Shown here one piece after another: positions 1 to 6,176 of a stretch of DNA of 6,768 nucleotides. Position 1 is the first letter of the stretch. Every line of letters begins with the position of its first letter. The stretch is from the NCBI GenBank assembly GCA_030610325.1, contig JAUWRZ010000115.1, positions 1 to 6,768 of the forward strand. The letters run 5' to 3'. A program made the translations under genes and the position numbers. The DNA is from Sulfurimonadaceae bacterium. Lineage in GTDB: Bacteria > Campylobacterota > Campylobacteria > Campylobacterales > Sulfurimonadaceae. A model generated the notes under the pieces. That model made no database searches. It was not told where the DNA came from and saw nothing but the letters and a program-made list of their open reading frames with translations.

Positions 1-1
1 G

Positions 2-214
2 TACAAAACTCAGGTTGACGAGGTCTTCACCACACTCCTCATACAGCTTGGCGCGTGCAAGTGTCTCATACAGGTTCTCTTTATCGATATTCCCGGCATA
101 GACAAGATGTCCCTCTTGGGTAGAGGAGATCGTATCTGCAGACTCTGCAAGTGAGAAAGTGATTGGCAGTCTGAGCCTAAAGAGCGACGTAGCTGCTTCT
201 AATCCTTTTTGCAT
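2..214 (-). CDS. Hypothetical protein, 5' part only (runs off the left edge)
   Basis: An uninterrupted minus-strand frame of 71 codons starts with ATG at 214 and leaves the window at its left edge, so the C-terminus is missing. The start is well supported: AAGGAG (complement of 219-224) lies 4 bases upstream. The protein begins MQKGLEAATSLFRL and continues with a mixed, rather acidic sequence (NIDKENLYETLARAKLYEE around residues 42-60) that looks like a helical soluble protein. I see no signal peptide, membrane segment or motif that names a family. The gene diverges from the ArdC-like gene at 389, and the two share the 174-bp intergenic region. Confidence that it is coding is good because of the Shine-Dalgarno sequence and natural amino-acid composition; its function is unknown. 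Confidence 0.7.
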   Translation of the reverse strand, partial: MQKGLEAATSLFRLRLPITFSLAESADTISSTQEGHLVYAGNIDKENLYETLARAKLYEECGEDLVNLSFV

Positions 215-263
215 GAGACTCCTTAAGCGATATCCGATCATGTGTTCATCGTATCGCTGACTC

Positions 264-278
264 TATTGTGATTATACT
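264..278 (+). promoter_or_regulatory. Candidate extended -10 promoter for the ArdC-like gene
   Basis: The sequence TGTGATTATACT ends at 278. It contains TATACT (273-278), one mismatch from TATAAT, with TG pairs just upstream as in extended -10 promoters. No good -35 element is seen at the usual distance. It would give a leader of about 100 bases before the ATG at 389. The rest of 215-388 holds no other recognisable site. Confidence 0.3.
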
Positions 279-388
279 AGATCCCTCTCCAATTTGCTAT
301 CCGGACGTTTCTTTATGCCCTCCTCCGATGTTTTTCAAGAGATCGCTACAACCACTCTGTAAAGCAAATAACACCATAAGGATATACC

Positions 389-1258
389 ATGAGATTACAA
401 TCAAAAGAGATCTACGAGACCCTTGTAGCCGAGTTTACTGCTCAATTAAGAGCTGGAAAAAACCCTTTTTCAGACTTGAAAGAGCCGCTCAACGGGAATA
501 CCAAGGCTGCATATAGAGGCTTTAACCGTTTCTACCTGGCGAGTATGCTCAAAGAGAAGGGATTCACGTCTAATACCTTCTTGACATTCAAGCAGACTAA
601 GCAGCAAGGAGGGATGGTAAAGAAAGGTTCGAAAGGATTTCCCGTGTTCTTCTGGGGGACTCTGTATGCCTGGAACGATGGCAGTTCCTCTTCAGGAGAC
701 TCTTTGCAGGCAGCTTTAAAGCAGGCAAAAAAGAAAAATCCATACCTCGACCCTTCTGACCTTCAGCGCAAGGTGATGTTTATGAAACACTTCACTGTGT
801 TCAACCTGGAGCAGACAGATGGTGTCAATATCGACCTGGATACCGATGCAGAGAACGCACAAGCATTGATCTATGACTCTGGTGCTGAACTTGAGGTATC
901 TGGGGCACTTCCATCTTACGATGAGGCTCTGGATATCGTCTATGTGCCAAAAGTCATCGATGAGAAGACAACTGCTTTGATATACCCATCACTGATCGAA
1001 TGGACAGGCGGAAATAGTCGTCTTGATCGCAGTGGACTGGAATATGCCGAAGAGTCGCTTGTCGATCTGATGGGATCTTCGTTCATGTGTCAGAGTGTAG
1101 GCATCGATGATGTCTCGTATGACCCATCACTTGTCGAAAGTTGGCTGGAGGTGCTTGATAAGAACCCAATGGTTCTTTACAGCGCTGCATCCAAAGCTCA
1201 AAAAGCGTGCGACCTCATCTTTGAGAACGTGCGCTCGGCGTCAAGTCATGCTGCTTAG
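389..1258 (+). CDS. ArdC-like antirestriction/ssDNA-binding protein with degenerate metallopeptidase site
   Basis: The 289-residue protein has the two-part layout of ArdC-type plasmid proteins. The N-terminal ssDNA-binding domain (about residues 5-140) shows the family signature: NPF at 25-27, LNGNTKAAYRGFNRFYL near 34-50, and TFKQTKQQGGMVKKGSKGFPV near 66-86. The C-terminal zincin-like domain (about 185-245) shows YVPK, then WTGGNSRLDR (205-214) and YAEESLVDLMGSSFM (219-233). In the family a HExxH zinc motif precedes WTGH. Here that stretch reads PSLIEWTGG (200-208), so both histidines and the glutamate of the motif are replaced. ArdC proteins protect incoming plasmid DNA during conjugation; this copy probably keeps DNA binding but not zinc hydrolase activity (inference). 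AAGGA at 378-382 supports the ATG at 389. It heads a plus-strand group with the two small genes downstream. Confidence 0.8.
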   Translation: MRLQSKEIYETLVAEFTAQLRAGKNPFSDLKEPLNGNTKAAYRGFNRFYLASMLKEKGFTSNTFLTFKQTKQQGGMVKKGSKGFPVFFWGTLYAWNDGSSSSGDSLQAALKQAKKKNPYLDPSDLQRKVMFMKHFTVFNLEQTDGVNIDLDTDAENAQALIYDSGAELEVSGALPSYDEALDIVYVPKVIDEKTTALIYPSLIEWTGGNSRLDRSGLEYAEESLVDLMGSSFMCQSVGIDDVSYDPSLVESWLEVLDKNPMVLYSAASKAQKACDLIFENVRSASSHAA

Positions 1259-1327
1259 GACTCTTCGGAGACCTTACCGTAGTGAACTCCCCTGCCCTTC
1301 TGGGAGACTTCATACAAAGGAGAGAGT

Positions 1328-1499
1328 ATGTTTGTAGACCGAACGAGTGGGACTGGAAGTCTTCGGAAAAAAAGAGTACCTTGAGCAGATACTCACTGGT
1401 TCTGTGCCGACGGTGATCAACGTTATTGGGAGGCCTGTCTCTGATGTGACTATGAAGACAAGGTCACTGAAAAAACTGCGAAAGATTATAGGCCTCTGA
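1328..1499 (+). CDS. Small basic protein, reading frame shifted at a run of seven A
   Basis: A near-ideal ribosome binding site, AAAGGAG (1316-1322), sits 5 bases before ATG 1328. That frame encodes only 18 residues (MFVDRTSGTGSLRKKRVP) and stops at TGA 1382-1384. A second frame, offset by +1, is open from 1338 to TGA 1497-1499 and reads like real protein: KKEYLEQILTGSVP, then VINVIGRPVSDVT and a basic tail RSLKKLRKIIGL. The two frames overlap across A7 at 1367-1373, and losing or skipping one A joins them into a 56-residue protein. The alternative start for the second frame is GTG 1347 (50 residues), which has no Shine-Dalgarno sequence. It could be a frameshift mutation, a sequencing error in the homopolymer, or real slippage. 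The family is not recognised. Confidence 0.5.
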
Positions 1500-1537
1500 G
1501 ATGATATTGCTATGCTTCAGGCTCAAAAGGAGACACC

Positions 1538-1786
1538 ATGTCACAATGGCAGACTTGTAACAGCGATTGCTTTCAAGAGGCGGTGATGTTTGAGGATCTG
1601 TCTCCTGAGGTGCAAAAGATGGTCCTCTACAATACCTGTGTCAATGATCCTGTGGATGTAAGATGGGATGTCTTTCCATTGTTCTATGTCAAACCTGACA
1701 CTATCCATAGTCAAAGAGACTGCGATGAAGCTGCGATCAGACGGTTTCATGAACGCGGCAGAAGAGAGGATGAGCCCCTTCTGTGA
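1538..1786 (+). CDS. Hypothetical 82-residue protein
   Basis: The ATG at 1538 follows a strong Shine-Dalgarno sequence, AAAAGGAG (1525-1532), with 5 bases between. A possible extended -10, TGCTATGCT, lies at 1508-1516, so the gene may have its own promoter. The 82-residue product is hydrophilic with a central stretch of larger hydrophobic residues (RWDVFPLFYV, about 42-51), cysteines at 7, 11, 34 and 62, and a charged C-terminal tail (AAIRRFHERGRREDEPLL). I do not recognise a family and see no signal peptide or membrane segment. It is the last gene of the plus-strand group and converges on rep, whose stop codon lies 53 bp away; no clear terminator is visible between them. The reverse-strand frame here lacks a ribosome binding site and is treated as a shadow. 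Confidence 0.6.
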   Translation: MSQWQTCNSDCFQEAVMFEDLSPEVQKMVLYNTCVNDPVDVRWDVFPLFYVKPDTIHSQRDCDEAAIRRFHERGRREDEPLL

Positions 1787-1839
1787 AAGGTCGTCATGCT
1801 GCACCAAAGAGACCATCGCCCTGCTCCTGCGACAAATTT

Positions 1840-2946
1840 CTAACCTGGGTTCTTTTCCAACTGCTTGAAAGTATTATAGACATATTCTGAGAAGTCGTGA
1901 AGACTAAGTGACTCGGAGTTTTCTAGTGTCGCTTTTCCTGTACCTCCGTTATACGTGATCACCGCTCTCTTTTTATCGATATCTACAGAGTCAATAAGCA
2001 TCATCATGTCACGGCCTTTGTCATAGCACTGCATCCCTTCTATCCCTTTGACCGGCAAGGGGCGCGTGATACTCTTTTTTGGAGTCTTGTCTCGCTCTAC
2101 CCTCTTCTTGTCTTTAGCAAATAGACTAGGGATAAATCCGACGTTCTCGTTCCCTCGATAATAGAAGCTCTCCTCTTTTGGGTCATAATCGACACCAAAT
2201 TTCTTCATCGTATCTATATTTTCTCGCAACTCTTTCTTGAGCATCTGCTGCGTCCTGATCGACACCTCGGATGGATATCCGATCGCATCAAGCACAGTCA
2301 CTAATTTAAAAGTGACCGCTTTCTTGTGTGTGAGAAACCAGCGAACGATAGCTTTGATAGTCGCACTATGAATAGAGAGGATATCACTTAGGATCTTTTT
2401 ATAGTTGATGGTCAGCTCACTCTGGAAGAACTGAAGGTAGCGCTTATCTAGTATAATTCCATAGCTACCGTATTGATCAGAGGCGTCGATGAAAGATCGT
2501 ATAATGTTGAAGTCGGGAAGGATCTCATCTTTCTTTTTTAACTCCACAGAGGTATCGCGAATCTCAAGCATGATCTTCTTTAACCACTTGGCGTTCTTTG
2601 AGCCCTTCTCTCCAGCGTACGCCCTCATGACAGTCTGAGCATTAAACAAGACAAGGATCTCATCGGTATCCAGGTCACGTATGTCAGTCGCATTAGCATA
2701 GACGCAGTCCAAGACGTCCCGATGTACTTGCGTTAAGATGTTTCTACCGCGTATAGAAGCCTCACCCCATGCTGTCTTCAAGTGACGGATCCCACCATTT
2801 TTCTTAAACTCTCGGGCGGTGGTGCTGTTGGGTGCGATCTTGGTGATGGGAGCAAAGAAGGGGATACGAAGCTCTGTGACTGTCGCACTACTTTGCTCGA
2901 ACTTGGTCACTACCTGCTCAAATAATGAAAGCTGTTTCTTTTGCAC
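1840..2946 (-). CDS. rep: Plasmid replication initiator protein (TrfA/Rep_3-like, iteron-binding)
   Basis: This 368-residue protein resembles winged-helix initiators of the TrfA/Rep_3 kind. Evidence is the helix RNILTQVHRDVLDCVY (about 68-83), the block AKWLKKIMLEIRDTSVELKKKDE (about 119-141), IIRSFID (148-154), and AIVRWFLTHKKAVTFKLVTVLDAIG (about 199-223), which match the order of the two winged-helix domains in that group. Such proteins bind iterons, melt the origin and recruit the host helicase and replisome. The start is GTG at 2946, with AGGAG (2953-2957) six bases upstream. Residues 5-9 are QLSLF, a consensus sliding-clamp-binding motif. A C-terminal region from about residue 280 (a lysine-rich linker, then a probably beta-rich segment) extends beyond the winged helices. 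Iterons begin 55 bp upstream of the start, next to the probable promoter, which suggests autoregulation by Rep (inference). Confidence 0.85.
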   Translation of the reverse strand: MQKKQLSLFEQVVTKFEQSSATVTELRIPFFAPITKIAPNSTTAREFKKNGGIRHLKTAWGEASIRGRNILTQVHRDVLDCVYANATDIRDLDTDEILVLFNAQTVMRAYAGEKGSKNAKWLKKIMLEIRDTSVELKKKDEILPDFNIIRSFIDASDQYGSYGIILDKRYLQFFQSELTINYKKILSDILSIHSATIKAIVRWFLTHKKAVTFKLVTVLDAIGYPSEVSIRTQQMLKKELRENIDTMKKFGVDYDPKEESFYYRGNENVGFIPSLFAKDKKRVERDKTPKKSITRPLPVKGIEGMQCYDKGRDMMMLIDSVDIDKKRAVITYNGGTGKATLENSESLSLHDFSEYVYNTFKQLEKNPG

Positions 2947-2968
2947 CCTACTCTCCTGCTATTTCCCT

Positions 2969-2997
2969 ATTCTATCCCAATAACCCTCCACAGTAAA
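2969..2997 (-). promoter_or_regulatory. Probable rep promoter
   Basis: On the minus strand, TTTACT (2992-2997) and TAGAAT (2969-2974) are separated by exactly 17 bp and match the sigma-70 -35 and -10 elements at 4 of 6 and 5 of 6 positions. Transcription would begin near 2962 and give a leader of about 16 bases before the GTG start of rep. The first iteron (3001-3019) abuts the -35 element, so Rep bound there could compete with RNA polymerase. Confidence 0.55.
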
Positions 2998-3000
2998 AAA

Positions 3001-3361
3001 ACGAAGTGATTTAATGGCCACATTCCTATTGACGAAGTCATATAATGGTCAGAACTACCGATCAATAGTGTGAACATGCTCAAATATCGACAAGAACGAA
3101 GCCATATAATGGTCAAAGCAATATAAAAGACTTTCAAATGAGCTCCATGCCTCTCTAAAAAATCTTATACACGCCCTCATCACGGATTTCGACTCTAAAC
3201 GAAGAGATATAATGGCCATAGGATATAAATATGCAGGACTTGGCCCTTCTTTTTACTGTTAAAAATCTCTATGGGCTAAAAACGAAGTAATATAATGGTC
3301 AAAAGCCCTATGCGCAGTCATTTAATGGTTAGGCGACCCTAAACGAAGTGTCTTAATGGTC
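3001..3361 (+). repeat. Dispersed iterons 1-7
   Basis: Seven direct copies of a 19-bp repeat with consensus ACGAAGTCATATAATGGTC start at 3001, 3032, 3096, 3199, 3282, 3312 and 3343. The copy at 3312 is the most divergent (GCGCAGTCATTTAATGGTT). Start-to-start distances are 31, 64, 103, 83, 30 and 31 bp, all close to whole turns of B-DNA. The conserved parts are ACGAAG at the left and TAATGG at the right; the middle varies. They are probably Rep binding sites, used for copy-number control and for repression of rep. Confidence 0.9.
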
Positions 3362-3419
3362 TAATGCATATAAGGTTTCTGGCGCTTTGGGGTACGTTTA
3401 ATAGGTAATTAGGAGATCT

Positions 3420-3525
3420 ACGAAGTCATATAATGGTGATTACGAAATGATTTAATGGTCATGCGAAGAGATATACCGGTCAAAGCGAAATGATTTAATG
3501 GTTTTCACGAAGTCATATAATGGTT
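3420..3525 (+). repeat. Tandem iterons 8-12
   Basis: Five more copies of the same 19-bp repeat start at 3420, 3442, 3463, 3485 and 3507, spaced 22, 21, 22 and 22 bp apart. This puts Rep molecules on one face of the helix every two turns, as in classical iteron origins. Copies 8 and 12 match the consensus except at the last base; copy 10 has TATACC in place of TATAAT. The cluster is next to the AT-rich tract and is the likely site where Rep opens the origin. Confidence 0.9.
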
Positions 3526-3540
3526 TTCTTAGAGTTCTTA

Positions 3541-3570
3541 GACTCTACCTATTAAGAGGTATTAAGAGTC
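3541..3570. repeat. Imperfect inverted repeat beside the iterons
   Basis: GACTCT (3541-3546) pairs with AGAGTC (3565-3570), and inside it ACCT (3547-3550) pairs with AGGT (3557-3560) around the loop ATTAAG, leaving a 4-base bulge (3561-3564). It may be an origin-associated structure or part of a tandem terminator with the two hairpins that follow. Confidence 0.45.
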
Positions 3571-3573
3571 TTT

Positions 3574-3600
3574 AGAAGCAGCGAAGCTGTGCTTCTTTAT
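3574..3600 (+). terminator. Terminator-like hairpin reading rightward
   Basis: AGAAGC (3574-3579) and AGC (3580-3582 region) pair with GCT and GCTTCT (3591-3596) around a GAA loop, with a 2-base bulge on the right arm. A T-rich run follows and continues past 3600. The orientation would stop plus-strand transcription leaving the iteron array before it reached the antisense strand of parB. Confidence 0.4.
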
Positions 3601-3628
3601 CATTCTATTTTTCTTTTTTTATTATTTA

Positions 3629-3670
3629 GAGAGTAAGGGTGTGAAACACCTGCTTTACTCTCTTTTCTTT
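3629..3670 (+). terminator. Stem-loop at the 3' end of parB, better as a plus-strand terminator
   Basis: GAGAGTAA (3629-3636) pairs with TTACTCTC (3655-3662), and GGTGT (3638-3642) pairs with ACACC (3646-3650) around a GAA loop, with an unequal internal loop between. On the plus strand TTTTCTTT (3663-3670) follows, a usable U-tract. On the minus strand the stem is followed by an A-rich sequence, so for the parAB transcript it is more likely a 3'-end stabilising hairpin than a standard intrinsic terminator. It starts within 10 bases of the parB stop codon. Confidence 0.5.
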
Positions 3671-4562
3671 AAAGATCCAATAACTGATTTAGAAACTCTT
3701 CCAATCTCTTTTTCTCTTTACGAGAGAGTCTGGGAAGCGTGACCTCTGTTCCCTCTTTAGACGTATTGATAGAAAAGGTCTTTGTAGGGACTACTGTGAT
3801 CGGTTTCATCTTTTCTTCAATTCTTTTCTTCAGCCCTGCCCTGCTTGGTCTCTCTTCTATGAACCAGTGGTATATCTCTTCACACACTATTGGATCAGCA
3901 ATCCTTCTGATCATATCAAGGGCCACCCTATCGTTCGTACTCTTATTCGTTAGTAAGTCCTCAATGATCGCCTCTGGCAGTGTTAATATCTTTAGCATCT
4001 TTGAGACATAATGTTTGTCTTTTCCGATCAGATCACTCAGTTCAGACTGGCTCTCAACATCTCCAGATTCCAAAGAAGCTTTTAAAGAGAATGCGATATC
4101 TATATTGTGCATCTCCTCTCTTTGGATGTTCTCGACAAGAGAGCGGATCCTCAGGCCTTGCTCATTGACATCGTACTTGACTATCGCACTGATCGTCTTC
4201 TTCCTGAGATGCCTATGTGCTTTTACTCTTCTGTGGCCAGAGATGACGATATATCCACCCTCTTTCGATGGGGTGACGGAGACGGGTTGGATCAGTCCTT
4301 CTACTTTGATAGAAGCTGCGAGTTCGATTATCGCGTCCTCATCATAATCGAGACGTGGTTGAAAAGGATTGTCCTGCACTTGGTCAAGCGATATTTGAGT
4401 TATAGTCTCAGGTGATCCTGGCTCACTAGACTGTTGAACGAAAGTTTTTACAGCAGTCTTAGATGACTTGGACTGGCCACCCATCATGCTCCGGAGTTTG
4501 TTCCGCGTTGCCGCCTTGTCACCTTTTTTGGTCTTGATATCAAAATCCGCTTCTAAGTCCAT
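3669..4562 (-). CDS. parB: ParB-family partition protein (CTP switch, centromere-binding)
   Basis: The 297-residue protein carries the ParB core. DNPFQPR (64-70) and GLIQPVSV (89-96) are in the N-terminal CTPase domain, YIVISGHRRVKAHR (104-117) contains the GxRR CTP-binding motif, and RSLVENIQREEMHNIDIA (140-157) is the second conserved box. A helix-turn-helix follows at about 170-192 (SQSELSDLIGKDKHYVSKML). The C-terminal 40 residues are charged and helical and probably form the dimerisation domain. ParB proteins load at parS, spread or slide as CTP-bound clamps and stimulate the ParA ATPase to move plasmid copies apart. The first 50 residues, basic and serine-rich, probably include the ParA-contacting segment. 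The gene lies 9 bp after parA with AAGGGA upstream, so the two are co-transcribed. The likely DNA targets are the palindromes upstream of parA. Confidence 0.92.
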   Translation of the reverse strand: MDLEADFDIKTKKGDKAATRNKLRSMMGGQSKSSKTAVKTFVQQSSEPGSPETITQISLDQVQDNPFQPRLDYDEDAIIELAASIKVEGLIQPVSVTPSKEGGYIVISGHRRVKAHRHLRKKTISAIVKYDVNEQGLRIRSLVENIQREEMHNIDIAFSLKASLESGDVESQSELSDLIGKDKHYVSKMLKILTLPEAIIEDLLTNKSTNDRVALDMIRRIADPIVCEEIYHWFIEERPSRAGLKKRIEEKMKPITVVPTKTFSINTSKEGTEVTLPRLSRKEKKRLEEFLNQLLDL

Positions 4563-4571
4563 CTCTATCCC

Positions 4572-5378
4572 TTATAACTCGAAAAACTCTTCTATCTTCA
4601 TGCACACACTGTCGAGTGTCTTACGTGCTGGTCCATAAGCACCCTTGTTAGAAGCAGCTAATGCTCCAACAGACTGGGCTTCCTCTTCCATTCGATCGAT
4701 CGCTTCAGAATATTTCAATCCGACTAACTTAGGAATGATCTCTATCTCTTCCGAGAACTCCATGTTATGAAGCAAGTCAGTAAAATGCTTTACTGCCTGA
4801 TCCCGCTTACTGACAAGCTTATACATGTTTAATAAGAAGAATACCCTTATTTTTCCTTTTAGCATAGCATCTGGGCCAAATAAGACATCAAGGCTGCTTT
4901 CTGTAGCTTGCCTCGCTCTCTTGCCTGTCGTCAAAGGGATGATGAACCTATCGACTCGATCAAGTATCTCAGTGACCGTCGGACTTGATATATCTCCTGG
5001 TGTGTCTAAGATGATGAATTTGTAGCGTTTTGAGAGTTCGTCGATCAACTCACTCACACTTATCTCATCAATATAGTCAATGTAATCAACAGTATCACAA
5101 GCGTTACTCTCCTCCGCTTTTTGGACATAATCCAGATTGAGAACAACGGCATCCCCTTCGAGGTATGAGCCTAATGCGTTGCTGATAGTCGATTTTCCAA
5201 CTCCACCCTTAAAACTTACAGCAGCCATGATGATAGTCTCGGAGGAATCGGATTGAAGACTGGCAAGGTATTCGTCCTTCATTATCCCAAACTTCACAGG
5301 ATGATTCTCTTCGGTCCTTCGCATCGAACGTCCACTTTTCTTGTAAAAGGCACCCATTCCATCGTAATCAAAGCTCAT
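4572..5378 (-). CDS. parA: ParA-family partition ATPase
   Basis: A 268-residue ATPase of the ParA/MinD group. It has the deviant Walker A motif KGGVGKST (57-64, with the signature lysine), a Walker A' region LNLDYVQ (80-86), and Walker B FIILDTPGD (121-129). It would bind the nucleoid as an ATP dimer and be released by ParB, driving segregation. The start is set at ATG 5378 because AGGAGT (5383-5388) lies just upstream; the frame stays open to 5540, but that stretch runs through three palindromes and has no start with a ribosome binding site. About 50 residues precede Walker A, more than in the short chromosomal ParA proteins but without a recognisable helix-turn-helix, so it differs from type Ia ParA proteins that bind their own operator. 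Any repression of the operon would then fall to ParB at the leader palindrome (inference). Confidence 0.92.
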   Translation of the reverse strand: MSFDYDGMGAFYKKSGRSMRRTEENHPVKFGIMKDEYLASLQSDSSETIIMAAVSFKGGVGKSTISNALGSYLEGDAVVLNLDYVQKAEESNACDTVDYIDYIDEISVSELIDELSKRYKFIILDTPGDISSPTVTEILDRVDRFIIPLTTGKRARQATESSLDVLFGPDAMLKGKIRVFFLLNMYKLVSKRDQAVKHFTDLLHNMEFSEEIEIIPKLVGLKYSEAIDRMEEEAQSVGALAASNKGAYGPARKTLDSVCMKIEEFFEL

Positions 5379-5391
5379 AAACACTCCTAGA

Positions 5392-5614
5392 AGTAGAACA
5401 TGTTCTACTAAATATGTTCTTATTGTGTCAGAAATATAATTACATGTCCATGATAGTTTATGAAGAGTAGAACATGTTCTACTCTTCAGTACTCTTTCTT
5501 CACCAAATATTTGATGTTTTGAGCCAACCGAGTAGAACATGTTCTACTTTCAAATGAGATTGTCTTCTTCATGGAGCGTCATTTTTGGGAGATGGAGTAG
5601 AACATGTTCTACTC
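5392..5614. repeat. parS: Four palindromes upstream of parA, probable parS centromere and parAB operator
   Basis: Four identical 18-bp palindromes, AGTAGAACATGTTCTACT, lie at 5392-5409, 5466-5483, 5531-5548 and 5595-5614 (the last extended to 20 bp). Centre-to-centre distances are 74, 65 and 65 bp. The first lies just upstream of the parA Shine-Dalgarno sequence, inside the leader. The second sits in a 28-bp perfect palindrome (5461-5488). The 16-bp core has the length and symmetry of known ParB sites, though not the chromosomal parS sequence. The parAB promoter must lie within or near this region; 5410-5460 is AT-rich and offers TATATT (complement of 5433-5438) as a possible -10, but I find no convincing -35. 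Confidence 0.75.
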
Positions 5615-6176
5615 GGACTGACTATACTCAATCAAGTGCCCTCCACTTCTTTGTCTACAATGTACATCCTAAAGCTAGCTATCACGGTCTCTATGACCAT
5701 TGCAGGCAAGTCAGTACAAACGATAGAACATGCGACACTCCTTTGGCTCATCAAAGACGAGTATATACCAATACTGTACTCTAGGCGTACAGGGAAAGAC
5801 TCAAGAGAGATGTATATTACCAAACGACTTGGCATACACCCGAAGTTGAAAAGCATGAGAGTGCTTTCTGTTACATTGTTGGAGTTGTCTTTTATACATG
5901 CTTTATTGACCGTCAACTGAACGAGATGGGAAGATATGAAAACATGTTCGATGATCACTTAGGACAAGTCACATTTATCAGAAGCAGGGCCAGTGGAAAC
6001 TATCGATCTCATCTCTCATGGCTATAATCAATCAGCCAGAGATAGTAAAGCTTGATACACCACCCCGTGAACAAGGTGCTTTTACGATTGGCTTTGATTA
6101 AGCACATTTTGTTTGTGTCGTGAGGATGCTGCTTCCCTCACTGCTCAGATGAGGGCATGATGATAGGGGCTCCAGT
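5615..6176. other. 562-bp spacer without a convincing gene, possibly decayed coding sequence
   Basis: Open frames occur on both strands here, but none has a ribosome binding site, and those on the plus strand that start early run through palindromes. Protein-like stretches appear in different plus frames. They are ILKLAITVSMTIAGKSVQTIE from about 5663 (one frame), FCYIVGVVFYTCFIDRQLNE from about 5868 (the next), and IINQPEIVKLDTPPREQGAF from about 6024 (ending at TAA 6098-6100). This pattern could be an old gene broken by frameshifts, or chance in a stretch poor in stop codons. A half-match to the palindromes, AACATGTTC, lies at 5941-5949. Confidence 0.3.

Larger units (their letters stand above)
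3001..3640. other. oriV: Probable origin of replication (iterons plus AT-rich region)
   Basis: This 640-bp non-coding stretch between rep and parB has the parts of an iteron origin: twelve direct repeats of 19 bp (3001-3525), a hairpin-rich segment (3541-3596), and a strongly AT-rich tract (about 3597-3628, with long T runs) that could be the unwinding element. One loose DnaA-box-like sequence, TTATACACG, lies at 3165-3173, a single mismatch from TTATNCACA; it could be chance. The place of unwinding and the direction of replication cannot be read from sequence alone. Confidence 0.75.

Noticed and set aside
1286..1305. Possible terminator after the ArdC-like gene (CTCCC/GGGAG).
   Set aside because: The stem is only 5 bp around a 10-base loop, with no T run behind it, and the next gene follows closely.
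3165..3173. TTATACACG as a definite DnaA box.
   Set aside because: Only one copy with a mismatch; not enough to call without a second box or homologues, so it is mentioned only as a possibility in the origin entry.
3001..3525. CRISPR array.
   Set aside because: Repeats are short (19 bp), variable, unevenly spaced, and sit between a Rep gene and parB. This is an iteron pattern, and no cas gene is present.
3739..4415. Plus-strand open frames antisense to parB.
   Set aside because: They lie opposite a clear ParB gene, lack ribosome binding sites and have the composition of shadow frames.
5392..5409. Resemblance of the palindrome to the Gram-positive SOS (LexA/DinR) box or to steroid-receptor half-sites.
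   Set aside because: The halves GAAC and GTTC are separated by 2 bases, while the SOS box needs 4. Receptor-like spacing also differs, and the copies cluster at parA and not at repair genes.
5379..5540. Longer ParA starting at 5540.
   Set aside because: The extra 54 residues would be encoded across three palindromes, have no ribosome binding site and do not resemble a ParA N-terminus. ATG 5378 has AGGAGT just upstream.
5632..5958. Minus-strand 108-codon frame starting with GTG at 5958.
   Set aside because: It has no Shine-Dalgarno sequence, a Ser/Ile/Val-rich composition typical of an antisense frame, and no recognised motif.
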